DNA from: Peptostreptococcus equinus
Lineage (GTDB): Bacteria; Bacillota; Clostridia; Peptostreptococcales; Peptostreptococcaceae
NCBI RefSeq assembly: GCF_027125355.1
Contig: NZ_CP114052.1
Span: forward strand, 1-64,000
Direction: 5' to 3'
DNA length: 64,000 nucleotides
Below the pieces are notes generated by a model, which did no database searches, had not been told where the DNA came from, and was given only the letters and a program-made list of their open reading frames with translations. Position 1 is the first letter of the stretch. Each line of letters opens with the position of its first letter. Positions 1 through 11,805 of the stretch are shown here, in pieces. The position numbers and the translations under genes were made by a program.

Positions 1-46
1 GTTCTTTTTTTCTCTGTCTTTTCTTTGGCTGATAAGTTCTTTTCAT
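1..46 (-). CDS. rpmH: Ribosomal protein bL34, partial (5' end)
   Basis: The first 15 codons of bL34 read leftward off the window edge. The translation begins MKRTYQPKKRQRKK, the near-invariant start of this tiny 50S subunit protein. A Shine-Dalgarno (AAGGAG on the minus strand, about 54-60) sits before the ATG at 46-44. bL34 is normally about 44 residues, so roughly two thirds lies outside. Its divergent placement next to dnaA is the classic origin arrangement in Firmicutes, where rpmH is followed by rnpA on the other side of oriC. Confidence 0.95.
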   Translation of the reverse strand, partial: MKRTYQPKKRQRKKE

Positions 47-246
47 CTTTAGAACACTCCTTTCATATTAATCGTAATTGTAAATATAACACTATAATTA
101 TAATGATTTTAAGAGTAAAAGTCAATCTAATTTTATATATTTCCTTATAGTAATTGCTTATTTTATTGTGTATAAAATAAAAAATTACTTATAATATTTT
201 TTTTATAAAAACTCAACATTTTTTTATAAACAATATACAGTTATTA

Positions 247-484
247 TAATAATAGTTTATCCACAACAAATACAATATGTGGATAATTATTTAATATACT
301 TATACACTTATCCACATTTTGTTGATAACTTTGTGGACAATTATCTAAAATAAGGTTGTATAATATATCTATCTTAAAAAATGCATATTAATTATGTTGA
401 TAACATGTTTATTTATTATGAGAAACATGTTAATATTTTATTCTTGGTATTTTTATAATTTTTTTTTACAACAATTTATCAACA
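247..484. other. oriC: oriC, upstream DnaA-box cluster (oriC1)
   Basis: The 490-base AT-rich gap between rpmH and dnaA holds a cluster of 9-mer DnaA boxes. I see TTATCCACA at 308-316, a variant TTTATCCACA at 256-265, and TGTGGATAA (reverse box) at 279-287. There are also TGTTGATAA at 320-328 and 395-403, TGTGGACAA at 332-340 and TTATCAACA at 476-484. No coding region fits here. In related Clostridia the origin is bipartite, with DnaA boxes on both sides of dnaA. This is the upstream half and probably also overlaps the dnaA promoter, giving DnaA autoregulation (inference). Confidence 0.88.
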
Positions 485-535
485 TACTTATATACATAAA
501 ATAAACAAGCAAAGAAATGGGGGGAGTATCGCTAA

Positions 536-1903
536 ATGGATGCAAACAAATTATGGACTTCAGCTAAACAAAGATTAAAAGGAATAGTTCATAAAAGTAC
601 ATATGAATTGTACTATGAAGATAACAAAACAAAGCCAATAGCTATAGATAATAATATTTTTTATCTAAGTGGCATTGAAAGAACTAAACAGTTCTTTGAA
701 AATCAAGGAAAAGAAAAATTACTAGAAGTTTTCGGTGAATTAGCTGCTAATATTACAGATATAATAGTAATTACTGATGAAGATACAAAAAACCAGCTTA
801 TGGATAAATCAAATATATCAGATGAAACTCCTATAGAGAATACAGATAGAATTAAAATACTTGCAAAGTCAGTATCAAATGCCAATTTGAACCCAAAATA
901 TACTTTTGATACGTTCGTTATTGGTCCTAGCAATAACTTTGCTGTAGCAGCATGCCAAAATGTAGCAAGATATAATGATACTTTTAGAAGTTATAATCCT
1001 TTATTCTTGTATGGAGGAGTTGGACTTGGAAAAACCCATCTAATGCATGCAATTGGACATGAAATTTTAGAATCAGATCCTTTAAAGAAAGTTTTATATG
1101 TTTCTTCTGAAACATTTACAAATGAACTAATACAAGCTATTAGAGAAAATAAAAATGAAGAATTTAGACGTAAATATAGAAGTGTAGATGTACTCATGGT
1201 AGATGATGTTCAATTCTTATCCGGTAAGGCTTCTGTCCAAGAAGAATTATTCCATACTTTTAATGATCTACATGCCCTTGAAAAAAAGATTATTCTTTCT
1301 AGTGACAAGCACCCACAGGATATACAAGACTTAGAACTTAGATTAAAGTCGAGATTTAGGATGGGTATAGCCACTGATATCCAGCCACCAGATTATTCTA
1401 CTAGAATGGCTATTTTGCAAACTAAAGCTGAAACTGAAAACATTGAAATGCCAAAAGAAGTAATCGAATATATAGCAGATAATGTACAGTCAAATATCAG
1501 AGAATTAGAAGGTGCTCTTAATAAGGTAATCCTGTACTCAAGATTTACATCAAAAGAATTAGGACTTGAAACAGCTAAAGAAGCTTTGAAAGATATATTG
1601 GTATCTTACAGTACAAAGGCTCCAAATATATTGAGAATAAAAGAGATGGTTGCAGAGTCTTACAATGTAACTGTCGAAGAGTTAGATTCTAAAAAGAGAA
1701 CTAAGAATATAGCATACCCAAGACAAGTGGCTATGTATTTATCTAGACATATATTAAATATATCTTTGCCAAGCATTGGAGAACAATTCGGCGGTAGAGA
1801 TCACACAACAGTTATTCACTCTATTAATAAGATAGAAGATGAAATTGAAAAAAATGAAGTTACAAAAATGAAAATTGAAAAGATAATATCAGATTTGAAA
1901 TAA
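536..1903 (+). CDS. dnaA: Chromosomal replication initiator DnaA
   Basis: DnaA binds DnaA boxes at oriC and melts the duplex to load the replicative helicase. The 455-residue length is normal. The N-terminal domain I (about 1-85) is followed by a variable linker and an AAA+ domain. Walker A is GGVGLGKTH at about 160-168 and Walker B is VLMVDDVQF at about 219-227. The C-terminal helix-turn-helix carries the signature DHTTVIHS near residues 422-429. ATG at 536 is supported by a G-rich Shine-Dalgarno at 518-527. The gene lies between two DnaA-box clusters, as expected for the origin gene. Confidence 0.98.
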   Translation: MDANKLWTSAKQRLKGIVHKSTYELYYEDNKTKPIAIDNNIFYLSGIERTKQFFENQGKEKLLEVFGELAANITDIIVITDEDTKNQLMDKSNISDETPIENTDRIKILAKSVSNANLNPKYTFDTFVIGPSNNFAVAACQNVARYNDTFRSYNPLFLYGGVGLGKTHLMHAIGHEILESDPLKKVLYVSSETFTNELIQAIRENKNEEFRRKYRSVDVLMVDDVQFLSGKASVQEELFHTFNDLHALEKKIILSSDKHPQDIQDLELRLKSRFRMGIATDIQPPDYSTRMAILQTKAETENIEMPKEVIEYIADNVQSNIRELEGALNKVILYSRFTSKELGLETAKEALKDILVSYSTKAPNILRIKEMVAESYNVTVEELDSKKRTKNIAYPRQVAMYLSRHILNISLPSIGEQFGGRDHTTVIHSINKIEDEIEKNEVTKMKIEKIISDLK

Positions 1904-2171
1904 TTTTTTCAACATTTTTCTTGTTGAAAACTTGTAAATAAAATGTTGATTATTATTTTAGATGACTTTTCCACAATTTATTAATAAAATATTATAGTAG
2001 TTACCAACATGATTTTGCACAAGTTGAAACTATATGTTTTTCAACAGCTTGATATAGTTTTTAACACTATTAACATATACTACTACTAATACTACTACAA
2101 TTATTATTATATATATAGAAAAAATACTATTTTAATTTATCAACAGTTACTTATATAGAAAGGAAACTTTT
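1904..2171. other. oriC: oriC, dnaA-dnaN intergenic DnaA boxes and probable unwinding region (oriC2)
   Basis: The dnaA-dnaN gap is very AT-rich and carries further DnaA-box-like 9-mers: TTTTCCACA at 1967-1975, TGTTGATTA at 1944-1952, TTTTCAACA at 2037-2045 and TTATCAACA at 2137-2145. At 2079-2098 the top strand reads as tandem TAC/TAA triplets (TAG/TTA on the other strand), followed by TTATTATTAT. This looks like a DnaA-trio element, the single-strand DnaA-loading repeat described at bacterial origins. A TTTTTCAAC / GTTGAAAA inverted repeat lies at 1905-1930. Assigning this gap as the unwinding half of a bipartite origin is inference from layout in relatives. Confidence 0.72.
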
Positions 2172-3275
2172 ATGAATATTTTATGCAATCAAAAGAAATT
2201 AGCAAATGCTATTTCAATAGCTCAAAAAGCTATAAATAATAGATCTAATGTAGAAATGTTTAAGGGATTATTATTTTCTGCTAAAGGAAATATCCTAACT
2301 ATCACTGGATATGATAATGAAATTTCTATAAAGACTAATATAGAGGCTCAAGTAAATACTGAAGGAGATTTTGTAGTTAATTCAAGACTAATAGGAGATA
2401 TAATTAGAAAATTACCAGATACTTTTATATCAATAGAAACGGATGATGATTATAACGTATTTGTAAACTGTGCAAATTCAAGGTTTAAGATAAAGGGAAT
2501 AGCATCAGAGGATTTCCCAAGACAGTCAGAAATATCAATGGAAAATATGATTTCTTTCGATCAGACTGAAATGAGAAATATGATTAGACAGACTGTATTT
2601 GCAACAGCAAATGAACCTATAAATCCAACTCTAGCTGGGGAATTATTTGAAATAAGAAACAATGACATTAACATGGTTGCTGTAGATGGTTATAGACTAG
2701 CTGTTAGAAAATCTAACATAGATAATAAGCAAGATAGCGAAATAAATGTAATAATACCTGGGACTACATTACATCATCTAACAAGTTTATTAACAGATGA
2801 AGGAGAGTTCTATATAGGTGTAGATGATAAAAATATTATATTTAAGCTTGCAAATACACAGATAGTTGCTAGATTGATAGAAGGTAACTTTACAAAGTAT
2901 GAAAATCTATTGCCAAAAGAATACATAACAAAAATTAAGATAGATACTAGAGAACTTCAAAATTCAATAGAAAGAGCAGCTCTTTTATTCTCAGGAGATA
3001 GAAACAATTTAATTAAAATTTCTGTAACAGATAAAATGATGGTAATAACATCAAATACTGAAAATGGAAATGCTTATGAAGAAATAGAGATAGAATTTGA
3101 AGGTGAAAATATAGAAATAGCTTTTAACTCAAGATATTTACTAGAAGGTATCAAAAATATTGATAGTGAAAGAATATATATGGAATTTGGAGGATCTGTA
3201 AATCCTTGTATAATAAAACCAGTCGATGGTGTGGAGTATATTTATTTACTACTTCCAGTGAGAGTTAATAATTAA
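2172..3275 (+). CDS. dnaN: DNA polymerase III beta sliding clamp
   Basis: The beta clamp is a ring-shaped dimer that tethers DNA polymerase III to the template. The 367-residue product has the usual length and the three repeated clamp folds. The C-terminal PVDGVEYIYLLLPVRV is typical of the clamp's final strand. Start ATG at 2172 follows an AAAGGAAA Shine-Dalgarno. It is the second gene of the dnaA-dnaN unit and is closed by a hairpin terminator at 3288-3337, so the next genes have their own promoter. Confidence 0.97.
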   Translation: MNILCNQKKLANAISIAQKAINNRSNVEMFKGLLFSAKGNILTITGYDNEISIKTNIEAQVNTEGDFVVNSRLIGDIIRKLPDTFISIETDDDYNVFVNCANSRFKIKGIASEDFPRQSEISMENMISFDQTEMRNMIRQTVFATANEPINPTLAGELFEIRNNDINMVAVDGYRLAVRKSNIDNKQDSEINVIIPGTTLHHLTSLLTDEGEFYIGVDDKNIIFKLANTQIVARLIEGNFTKYENLLPKEYITKIKIDTRELQNSIERAALLFSGDRNNLIKISVTDKMMVITSNTENGNAYEEIEIEFEGENIEIAFNSRYLLEGIKNIDSERIYMEFGGSVNPCIIKPVDGVEYIYLLLPVRVNN

Positions 3276-3287
3276 TTAAAATATATG

Positions 3288-3337
3288 AATCCTGCTAGCT
3301 TTTATTGTTTCAATAGGTAGCAGGATTATTTTTATTT
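3288..3337 (+). terminator. Rho-independent terminator after dnaN
   Basis: Perfect 10-bp stem AATCCTGCTA (3288-3297) / TAGCAGGATT (3318-3327), loop of about 20 bases, followed by ATTTTTATTT. A TATAAT -10-like hexamer at 3359-3364 just downstream would restart transcription for the S4-recF-gyr genes. Confidence 0.85.
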
Positions 3338-3404
3338 ATAAAAAGTACTTTATTGTGTTATAATATAAGTTGAACTATTATGTTTTAAGAAGTTAGGAGA
3401 CACT

Positions 3405-3611
3405 ATGAAAACAATAAAGATAGATTCTGAATTTATTAAATTAGATCAGTTTTTAAAACTTGCAAATATTGCAATGTCTGGTGGAGAAGCTAAAGTATTA
3501 GTTATGAGCGAAGAAATAAAAGTAAACGGAGAAATATCAACTCAAAGAGGAAAAAAACTAAAGAGTGGAGACATAGTTGAATTCAATAATGATAAATTCC
3601 TAATAAAGTAG
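3405..3611 (+). CDS. S4-domain RNA-binding protein (YaaA/RlbA family)
   Basis: A 68-residue protein consisting of one S4-like RNA-binding domain. The pattern IKLDQFLKLANIAMSGGEAK..V is the S4 consensus. This small protein is found between dnaN and recF in many Firmicutes (yaaA of B. subtilis), where a role in 50S ribosome assembly has been suggested. An AGGAG Shine-Dalgarno at 3395-3399 sets the ATG at 3405. The stop is 8 bases from the recF start, so the two are probably co-translated. Confidence 0.9.
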   Translation: MKTIKIDSEFIKLDQFLKLANIAMSGGEAKVLVMSEEIKVNGEISTQRGKKLKSGDIVEFNNDKFLIK

Positions 3612-3619
3612 GTGTAATT

Positions 3620-4738
3620 TTGTATATAAAAAGTGTAATATTAAAAGATTATAGAAATTATAAAAATTTATTTATAGAATTTAACGAAAATGTAAACTTG
3701 ATAATTGGACCAAATGGCCAAGGGAAGACTAATATAGTCGAGTCTATATCACTTATGTCTATAGGTAGATCCTTTAGAACTAGTAAGGATAAAGAGTTAA
3801 TTAGATTCGGTTGTGAAAGTCTTTATTCTTCGTGTTCATTTAATAAAAGAAATCTGGATAAAAAAATTGAAATAATAATACAAAAAGATAAAAAGGGAAT
3901 AAAGGTTAATGGAGTATCTATAAAATCTATTCAGGAATTACTAGGGAACTTGAATGTAGTGGTGTTTTCTCCAGAAGATTTAAGGTTAGTAAAAGATGGG
4001 CCAAAGGAAAGAAGAACTTTTATAGATAAAGAAATTAGCCAGATAATGCCTAGGTATTATAATATACTTACAAGCTATAATAAAATATTAAATCAGAGAA
4101 ATAAATTATTAAAATCATATAATATAGACTATAATTTATTAGATGTATATGACCAGTCTATGGCTGATTTTGGAAGCGAGATATATGTAATTAGAAATAA
4201 ATTTATAAAAAAATTAGCAAATATATCTAATAATATGCATAAAAATCTAACTTCAGGTGTTGAAGAATTGAAAATAAAATATAGGAATCAAATTAAATTT
4301 GATGATGACAATTATGATATAGGAGAGGTTAAGAATAAAATTCTAGAATTAATGTTAGAAAACAGAGAGCATGATTGTCAAACAAGAACTACAAAAATAG
4401 GTCCACATAAGGACGATTTAGGTATTTATATAAATGATATAGATGTGAGGCTATATGGTTCACAGGGGCAACAGAGAACAGCGTCAATATCTTTAAAACT
4501 ATCAGAAGTAGAGCTTATAAAACAAGAAGTAGGAGACTATCCCGTTTTAATTCTAGATGATGTATTTAGTGAGTTAGATCAAAATAGACAGAAGATGCTA
4601 ATTGATAAGTTGGAGAATATACAGATGTTCGTAACATCTGCAGATCCACTACACAAGCATATTCTAAGTAAAAATAAATATACGATTTTTAATATAGATA
4701 AAGGTGAAATTGTAAAAATAGAAAATGGAGGTAAATAG
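3620..4738 (+). CDS. recF: DNA replication and repair protein RecF
   Basis: RecF is an SMC-like ATPase that helps RecO/RecR load RecA on gapped DNA. The 372-residue product has Walker A GPNGQGKTN at about 30-38 and the C-terminal signature and Walker B in LILDDVFSELD, both typical of RecF. The most plausible start is the TTG at 3620, placed 5-6 bases after AGGTG, giving MYIKSVILKDYRNY, the normal RecF beginning. The recF TAG directly abuts the gyrB ATG, so translation is coupled. Confidence 0.96.
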   Translation: MYIKSVILKDYRNYKNLFIEFNENVNLIIGPNGQGKTNIVESISLMSIGRSFRTSKDKELIRFGCESLYSSCSFNKRNLDKKIEIIIQKDKKGIKVNGVSIKSIQELLGNLNVVVFSPEDLRLVKDGPKERRTFIDKEISQIMPRYYNILTSYNKILNQRNKLLKSYNIDYNLLDVYDQSMADFGSEIYVIRNKFIKKLANISNNMHKNLTSGVEELKIKYRNQIKFDDDNYDIGEVKNKILELMLENREHDCQTRTTKIGPHKDDLGIYINDIDVRLYGSQGQQRTASISLKLSEVELIKQEVGDYPVLILDDVFSELDQNRQKMLIDKLENIQMFVTSADPLHKHILSKNKYTIFNIDKGEIVKIENGGK

Positions 4739-6646
<1,908 letters not shown>

Positions 6647-6660
6647 GAAGGGGCTAATTG

Positions 6661-9102
6661 ATGGAGAATACAGGAAATATAAGAAAGATAGAAATATCTG
6701 AAGAAATGAAAAAATCATATATAGATTATTCTATGAGTGTTATAGTTGGTAGAGCTTTACCAGATGTTAGAGATGGGTTAAAGCCAGTTCATAGAAGAAT
6801 TCTATATTCGATGATGGAACAGGGAATCACACCTGATAAGCCATATAGAAAATCTGCTCGTATTGTCGGTGACGTACTAGGTAAGTACCATCCACATGGT
6901 GATAGCTCTGTATATATGGCAATGGTAAAAATGGCACAGGAATTTTCTACTAGAGGACTTTTAGTAGATGGCCAAGGTAACTTTGGTACAGTCGATGGAG
7001 ATAGTCCAGCCGCTATGCGTTATACCGAAGCTAGAATGAGTAAATTAGCTCTAGAATTACTTAGAGATATTGACAAAGATACAGTAAGCTTTGGACCGAA
7101 CTTTGATGAATCATTACAAGAACCACTTGTATTGCCATCGAGATATCCAAATTTATTAGTAAATGGTTCAAATGGTATAGCCGTTGGTATGGCTACATCT
7201 ATACCACCTCATAATTTAGGTGAAGTTATAGATGCTACAGTGCACTATATAGATAATCAAGATTGTGAAGTTGAAGAATTATTAAAATTTGTACAAGGAC
7301 CAGATTTTCCAACTGCAGCAACAATAGTTGGCAAGGATGGAATTGTTGATGCTTACAAGACTGGTAGAGGTAAGGTAAAAGTAAGAGGTAGAGCTGAAAT
7401 TGAAGAATTACCAAAGGGAAGACAGCAAATAGTTGTTACTGAAATACCATATCAAGTAAATAAGGCTAGATTAGTAGAGAGAATAGCTGATTTAGTTAGA
7501 GATAAAAAAATTGAAGGTATATCAGATCTTAGAGATGAAAGCAATAGAAAAGGTATGAGAATAGTTATAGAGCTTAAGAGAGATACTAATGCAAATATAG
7601 TATTAAATAACTTATACAAACATTCTCAGCTTGAAGATACTTTTAGTATAATAATGCTTTCGATTGTAGATGGAACTCCAAAAGTTTTAAATCTCAAAGA
7701 AATGCTTTATTATTATTTAGAGCATCAAAAAGATGTTGTAACAAGAAGAACTAAATTCGAACTAGCAAAGGCTCAGGCAAGAGCACATATATTAGAAGGT
7801 CTAAAAATTGCACTAGATAATATTGATAGAGTAATTTCAATAATTAGAGGATCTTCTACTGGTCAAATAGCGAAAGAAAGATTGATAGAAGAATTTGACT
7901 TTACTGAAATTCAAGCTCAAGCTATACTAGATATGAGACTTCAAAGACTTACGGGATTAGAAAGAGATAAAATTGAAAATGAGTTAAAAGAATTAATGGA
8001 TAAAATCGAGTATCTTGAGAGTATACTTGCCAGTGAAGCTAAATTATTATCAGTAATCAAAGATGAAATTTTAGTAATTAGAAATAAATTTGCTGATGAA
8101 AGAAGAACAGAAATAATTCCCGCAGAAGGTGAATTTGACATAAAGGATCTTTATGAAGAAGAGGAAATAGCAATCACTCTTACTCATTTAGGATACATAA
8201 AAAGACTGCCCGCTGATACTTACAAACTTCAAAAAAGAGGTGGAAGAGGTATCACTGCTCTTACTACAAGAGAAGAAGATTTTGTAACTGAATTAATATC
8301 AACAACAACTTACTCAAAAATATTATTCTTTACAAACAGGGGTAGAGTATATAGATTAAATGCATACGAAATACCTGAAGGTAAGAGGACTTCTAAGGGA
8401 ACAGCTATAGTAAACTTACTACAATTGAATCCAGGGGAAAAGATTGCAAGAACTATAGCATTTACACCAGATCAGAGTGCTGATATGGAAAGTAAGTATT
8501 TAATAATGGCCACAAAGAATGGTATAATAAAGAAAACTCCAATTAATGAATATCAAAATATTAATAAATCCGGTTTAATTGCTATTAAACTAAAAGATCG
8601 AGATGAACTAATTGGTGTAAAAATGACTGATGGAAATCAAGATATTATGCTCGTGACTGAAAATGCTATGTCTATTAGGTTTAATGAAAATGATGTTAGA
8701 CCAATGGGTAGAACAGCAACAGGTGTAAAGGGAATCACACTTTCTAAGGAAGATCGAGTAGTATCTATGGATCTAGAGAATGAGGGTAGTGACTTATTAG
8801 TTATAACAAAAAATGGATATGGAAAGAGAACTGATACAGAAGAGTATAGAGTTCAAATTAGAGCTGGTAAAGGTATAAAGACTTATAATACTAATGCTAA
8901 GACAGGTAAGATTATTGGTGCTACTATTGTTAATAATGACGACGAAATAATGATGATCAACTCAGACGGTGTATTGATTAGAATAAGAGTAAATGATATT
9001 TCAATCTACGGAAGAGTTACAAGTGGTGTAAAGTTAATGAGAAACGATGAAGAAGTAGAAGTAGTATCTATTGCTAAACTAAAAACCGATGAGATTGAGT
9101 AA
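6661..9102 (+). CDS. gyrA: DNA gyrase subunit A
   Basis: GyrA cuts and rejoins DNA in the gyrase A2B2 complex. The catalytic tyrosine is Y121 in [10 protein letters not shown]. The N-terminal breakage-reunion domain is complete, and the C-terminal beta-pinwheel carries a GyrA-box-like QKRGGRG. I place the start at ATG 6661. An in-frame TTG at 6658 would add one residue, but the GGAAGGGG Shine-Dalgarno at 6647-6653 is better spaced for the ATG. The product is 813 residues, normal for Firmicute GyrA, and is in an operon with gyrB. Confidence 0.97.
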   Translation: MENTGNIRKIEISEEMKKSYIDYSMSVIVGRALPDVRDGLKPVHRRILYSMMEQGITPDKPYRKSARIVGDVLGKYHPHGDSSVYMAMVKMAQEFSTRGLLVDGQGNFGTVDGDSPAAMRYTEARMSKLALELLRDIDKDTVSFGPNFDESLQEPLVLPSRYPNLLVNGSNGIAVGMATSIPPHNLGEVIDATVHYIDNQDCEVEELLKFVQGPDFPTAATIVGKDGIVDAYKTGRGKVKVRGRAEIEELPKGRQQIVVTEIPYQVNKARLVERIADLVRDKKIEGISDLRDESNRKGMRIVIELKRDTNANIVLNNLYKHSQLEDTFSIIMLSIVDGTPKVLNLKEMLYYYLEHQKDVVTRRTKFELAKAQARAHILEGLKIALDNIDRVISIIRGSSTGQIAKERLIEEFDFTEIQAQAILDMRLQRLTGLERDKIENELKELMDKIEYLESILASEAKLLSVIKDEILVIRNKFADERRTEIIPAEGEFDIKDLYEEEEIAITLTHLGYIKRLPADTYKLQKRGGRGITALTTREEDFVTELISTTTYSKILFFTNRGRVYRLNAYEIPEGKRTSKGTAIVNLLQLNPGEKIARTIAFTPDQSADMESKYLIMATKNGIIKKTPINEYQNINKSGLIAIKLKDRDELIGVKMTDGNQDIMLVTENAMSIRFNENDVRPMGRTATGVKGITLSKEDRVVSMDLENEGSDLLVITKNGYGKRTDTEEYRVQIRAGKGIKTYNTNAKTGKIIGATIVNNDDEIMMINSDGVLIRIRVNDISIYGRVTSGVKLMRNDEEVEVVSIAKLKTDEIE

Positions 9103-9119
9103 AAATAGGAGGAAATCAT

Positions 9120-9437
9120 ATGTCATTAATCGTTAAAGAAAATTTGGAAAACGAAGGTAATACTTGGAAATTCAATATTGCTGGTGAATTAGATGTATCA
9201 TGTGCAAATGAATTAAAGGAAAAAATTGAAAAGAAATTAGAAGAAAAAATGGCTGACATAGTTTTAGATTTTGAGAATCTTCAGTATATAGATTCTACAG
9301 GATTGGGTATAATTGTAGGTATAATGAAAAATCTTAAAAAAAATGATAAAGATATATCTATAGTAAAGGCTAAGGATAATGTAAAAAAAATATTTAATAT
9401 AACTGGTTTAGATCAGATAATTAGTATGGAGGGATAA
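9120..9437 (+). CDS. rsbV: Anti-anti-sigma factor, STAS domain (RsbV/SpoIIAA-like)
   Basis: A 105-residue single STAS-domain protein. YIDSTGLGIIVG contains the serine (S59) that the partner kinase phosphorylates in this family. When unphosphorylated it sequesters the anti-sigma factor and frees sigma. AGGAGG lies just before the ATG. The gene begins a three-gene module (STAS, kinase, sigma) immediately after gyrA, an arrangement I know from C. difficile, where it controls the general stress sigma B. Sigma F is an alternative identity for the module, since SpoIIAA/AB/F has the same architecture. Confidence 0.88.
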   Translation: MSLIVKENLENEGNTWKFNIAGELDVSCANELKEKIEKKLEEKMADIVLDFENLQYIDSTGLGIIVGIMKNLKKNDKDISIVKAKDNVKKIFNITGLDQIISMEG

Positions 9438-9439
9438 CA

Positions 9440-9847
9440 TTGAGCTTTGAGTTAATACAAATGAACATGTCAAATAATCCTGACTTTGTATCTGTAATAA
9501 GACTTACTACTGCTGGTATAGCAAGTAGAATAGGTTTTAATATGGAAGATATTGAGGATTTAAAGGTAGCTGTTTCTGAAGCTTGCACTAATGCAATAAA
9601 ACACAGCAGAGAGAAGAATTTTGAAATAAAATTTTATATTTATGAAGATAAATTAGAAATTGAAGTATTAGATGATGGTATAGGATACGATGTGGAATCG
9701 GTAAAGGATCCGGATCTTAGCAAGCCTGCTACAAGTGGTTTAGGTTTATTTATAATAAAATCTTTAATGGATTTTGTTGATATTAGATCTTGTGGAGATT
9801 GTGGCACAGTTATTAAGTTTACTAAGACGCTTGGAGTTGATAATTAA
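9440..9847 (+). CDS. rsbW: Anti-sigma factor, serine-protein kinase (RsbW/SpoIIAB-like)
   Basis: A 135-residue GHKL (Bergerat fold) kinase. The N box is EACTNAIKHS, the G1 box is DDGIGYD and the G2 region is SGLGLFIIK. In this family the protein binds and inhibits the sigma factor and phosphorylates the STAS partner. The start is TTG 9440, three bases after the preceding stop and behind GGAGGG. Its TAA overlaps the sigma ATG by one base, so the three products are translationally coupled in fixed stoichiometry. Confidence 0.88.
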   Translation: MSFELIQMNMSNNPDFVSVIRLTTAGIASRIGFNMEDIEDLKVAVSEACTNAIKHSREKNFEIKFYIYEDKLEIEVLDDGIGYDVESVKDPDLSKPATSGLGLFIIKSLMDFVDIRSCGDCGTVIKFTKTLGVDN

Positions 9848-10623
9848 TGGAAAAAATGGTGGATGTAAAAAACTACCAAGATATGGATGTCAAAGATTTA
9901 TTTAAAATTTTTGCAGATGATAAATCTAATAAAGAGTTAAGATCAGTTCTGATAGAAAAACACTTATATTTAGCAAAGATTTTATCTAGAAAGTATATAA
10001 ATAAGGGAGTGGATTACGAAGATATATTTCAAGTTGCTTCACTTGCACTTATATATGCTATAGACAGATATGATATTTCAAAGGGATTCGAATTTTCAAG
10101 TTTCGCAACACCAACAATTGTAGGTGAAATTAAAAAATATTTTAGAGATAAGGTATGGACTCTAAGAGTACCAAGAAGAATTCAGGAATTGAATAAGAAG
10201 ATAAGTAATGCAAAAATTTATTTGGAACAGGAGTTAAAAAGATCTCCTAGACCCTATGAAATAGCTGATTATCTAGATGTTTCTGAAGAAGATGTATTGG
10301 AGGCTATGGAAGCTTCATATGGCTATCAACCTATATCTCTTGATACACCTAGCAATGATGATTCTGAAGATAAAGATATGACTTTAGCTGACAGAGTTGG
10401 AGTTGAAGAAAAGAACTTTTCAAATGTTGAACAAAGAGACTTTATGGAAAAGTTTATGAAAAATCTAAATGAATTAGAAATTGAAATAATAAAAGGTAGA
10501 TTTTTTGAAAATAAAACACAGTCTAATATAGCTAAAGAAATAGGTATATCACAAATGACTGTTTCAAGACTAGAAAAAAAGATTATAGAGAAATTAAAGA
10601 AGGAATATAGTAAGGCTGTATAG
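9847..10623 (+). CDS. sigB: RNA polymerase sigma factor, SigB/SigF subfamily
   Basis: A 258-residue group 3 sigma-70 factor. Region 2 includes YEDIFQVASLAL, DRYD and FSSFATPTIVGEIKKYFRD. Region 3 begins about VPRRIQEL, and region 4 ends in the helix-turn-helix ENKTQSNIAKEIGISQMTVS. It is encoded directly after its probable anti-anti-sigma and anti-sigma regulators with a one-base overlap. By position it is SigB, the stress sigma factor in relatives. Without searching I cannot exclude SigF. Confidence 0.87.
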   Translation: MEKMVDVKNYQDMDVKDLFKIFADDKSNKELRSVLIEKHLYLAKILSRKYINKGVDYEDIFQVASLALIYAIDRYDISKGFEFSSFATPTIVGEIKKYFRDKVWTLRVPRRIQELNKKISNAKIYLEQELKRSPRPYEIADYLDVSEEDVLEAMEASYGYQPISLDTPSNDDSEDKDMTLADRVGVEEKNFSNVEQRDFMEKFMKNLNELEIEIIKGRFFENKTQSNIAKEIGISQMTVSRLEKKIIEKLKKEYSKAV

Positions 10624-10625
10624 AT

Positions 10626-11462
10626 ATGAATGAAAATGCTGTGGGACAGACAATAGAGAAACAAACAGACTTAGTAGGTAGATATTTTGATATAATAAAC
10701 AAGATGTTGCCATCAATTATGGTGGCAATAATTGTTCTTATAGTTGGAATAATCATATCAAAAGTTGTAAAAAAAGTAATGAGTAGAATACTTGATAAAT
10801 ATAAGTCAAGTATTGGTATAGTCAATTTCTTGATTAATTTTGTTCAAGTAATAATAATACTGATGGTATTAATGCAAGTAATGAGTATACTGGGTGTCAA
10901 TACTTCATCATTTGTGGCTATTATAGGTGCTGCTGGTTTCAGTATAGGTTTGGCCTTTAAAGAAATTTTATCAAATTTTGGTTCATGCATGATAATATTG
11001 TTTTTTAAGCCTTTTCAGATAGGTGATTACATTGTATGTAGTGATATAGAGGGTACAGTATCTGATATACATATGTTCTGTACAACACTGAAAACAGTAG
11101 ATAATAAAGTTATTAGTTTGCCGAATTTTCAAATTACTAATAATCCTGTAATAAATTATACTGCTCAAGATAAAAGAAGAATAGATTTTATTTTTAATGT
11201 TGAATATGATACAGATGTAAAAAAGTTATATGAAATAGCTAATAGAATATTTAATTCTGATACTAGAATCCTTATTTCTCCTAAACCTCTAATAGGTATT
11301 GATTCAATGAATAATAATATTATAAGATTTATTGCCAAACCATGGGTAAAAACTGGAGATTATTATAATGTTTATTATGAAACAATGGAAAAATTTAAAG
11401 AAGAATTTGATAAAAATGAGATAAAATTCTCGAGAATAAATATTCTGAATAATATAAAATAA
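10626..11462 (+). CDS. mscS: Small-conductance mechanosensitive channel, MscS family
   Basis: A 278-residue membrane protein with three N-terminal hydrophobic helices (about 28-50, 68-95 and 98-128). The pore helix contains the glycine/alanine pattern AIIGAAGFSIGLAFKEILSN. A cytoplasmic beta domain follows (PFQIGDYIVC..IEGTVSDIHMFCTTLKT.D) with the family motif SLPNFQITNNPVINYT. MscS channels release solutes on hypo-osmotic shock. The gene starts two bases after the sigma stop codon, so it is probably in the same transcript as the stress sigma factor. Confidence 0.9.
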   Translation: MNENAVGQTIEKQTDLVGRYFDIINKMLPSIMVAIIVLIVGIIISKVVKKVMSRILDKYKSSIGIVNFLINFVQVIIILMVLMQVMSILGVNTSSFVAIIGAAGFSIGLAFKEILSNFGSCMIILFFKPFQIGDYIVCSDIEGTVSDIHMFCTTLKTVDNKVISLPNFQITNNPVINYTAQDKRRIDFIFNVEYDTDVKKLYEIANRIFNSDTRILISPKPLIGIDSMNNNIIRFIAKPWVKTGDYYNVYYETMEKFKEEFDKNEIKFSRINILNNIK

Positions 11463-11524
11463 TAAAAAATATTATATTTATGCTTGAAATATATATTTTC
11501 TTATTATATAATGTATTCATAATT

Positions 11525-11752
11525 AAAGAAATGCAATGAAAGAACCTAGTAAGTTTATCTTTATCTACAGAGAGTGGATGTGTGCTGAAAATCCATGGTA
11601 AAATATGCTGAATCTATTCTGGAGCATCTAGTTTGAAATAGTACTAGACGTATAACCTGCGATAAGGGGTTGAGGTGGATTATTGATATAATCAACTAGG
11701 GTGGTAACGCGGAATATGACTTTCGTCCCTTTTGGGATGAGAGTCTTTTTTT
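11525..11752 (+). promoter_or_regulatory. T-box riboswitch leader of serS
   Basis: The 340-base gap before serS holds a T-box. The T-box sequence AGGGTGGTAACGCGG lies at 11698-11712. It is followed by a terminator hairpin with outer arms GACT (11718-11721) / AGTC (11742-11745), GTCCC/GGGAT inside, then a T run to 11752. A stem I base is visible as CCTAGT near 11545 pairing with ACTAG near 11644. In this class uncharged tRNA pairs with a specifier codon in stem I and with the T-box bulge, allowing read-through. The gene following implies serine, but I could not fix the specifier triplet by eye. Confidence 0.88.
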
Positions 11753-11805
11753 ATACTAAAATTGCAGAAAAAGAATAAAAATAATATTAAGAGAGGTATT
11801 TAACT

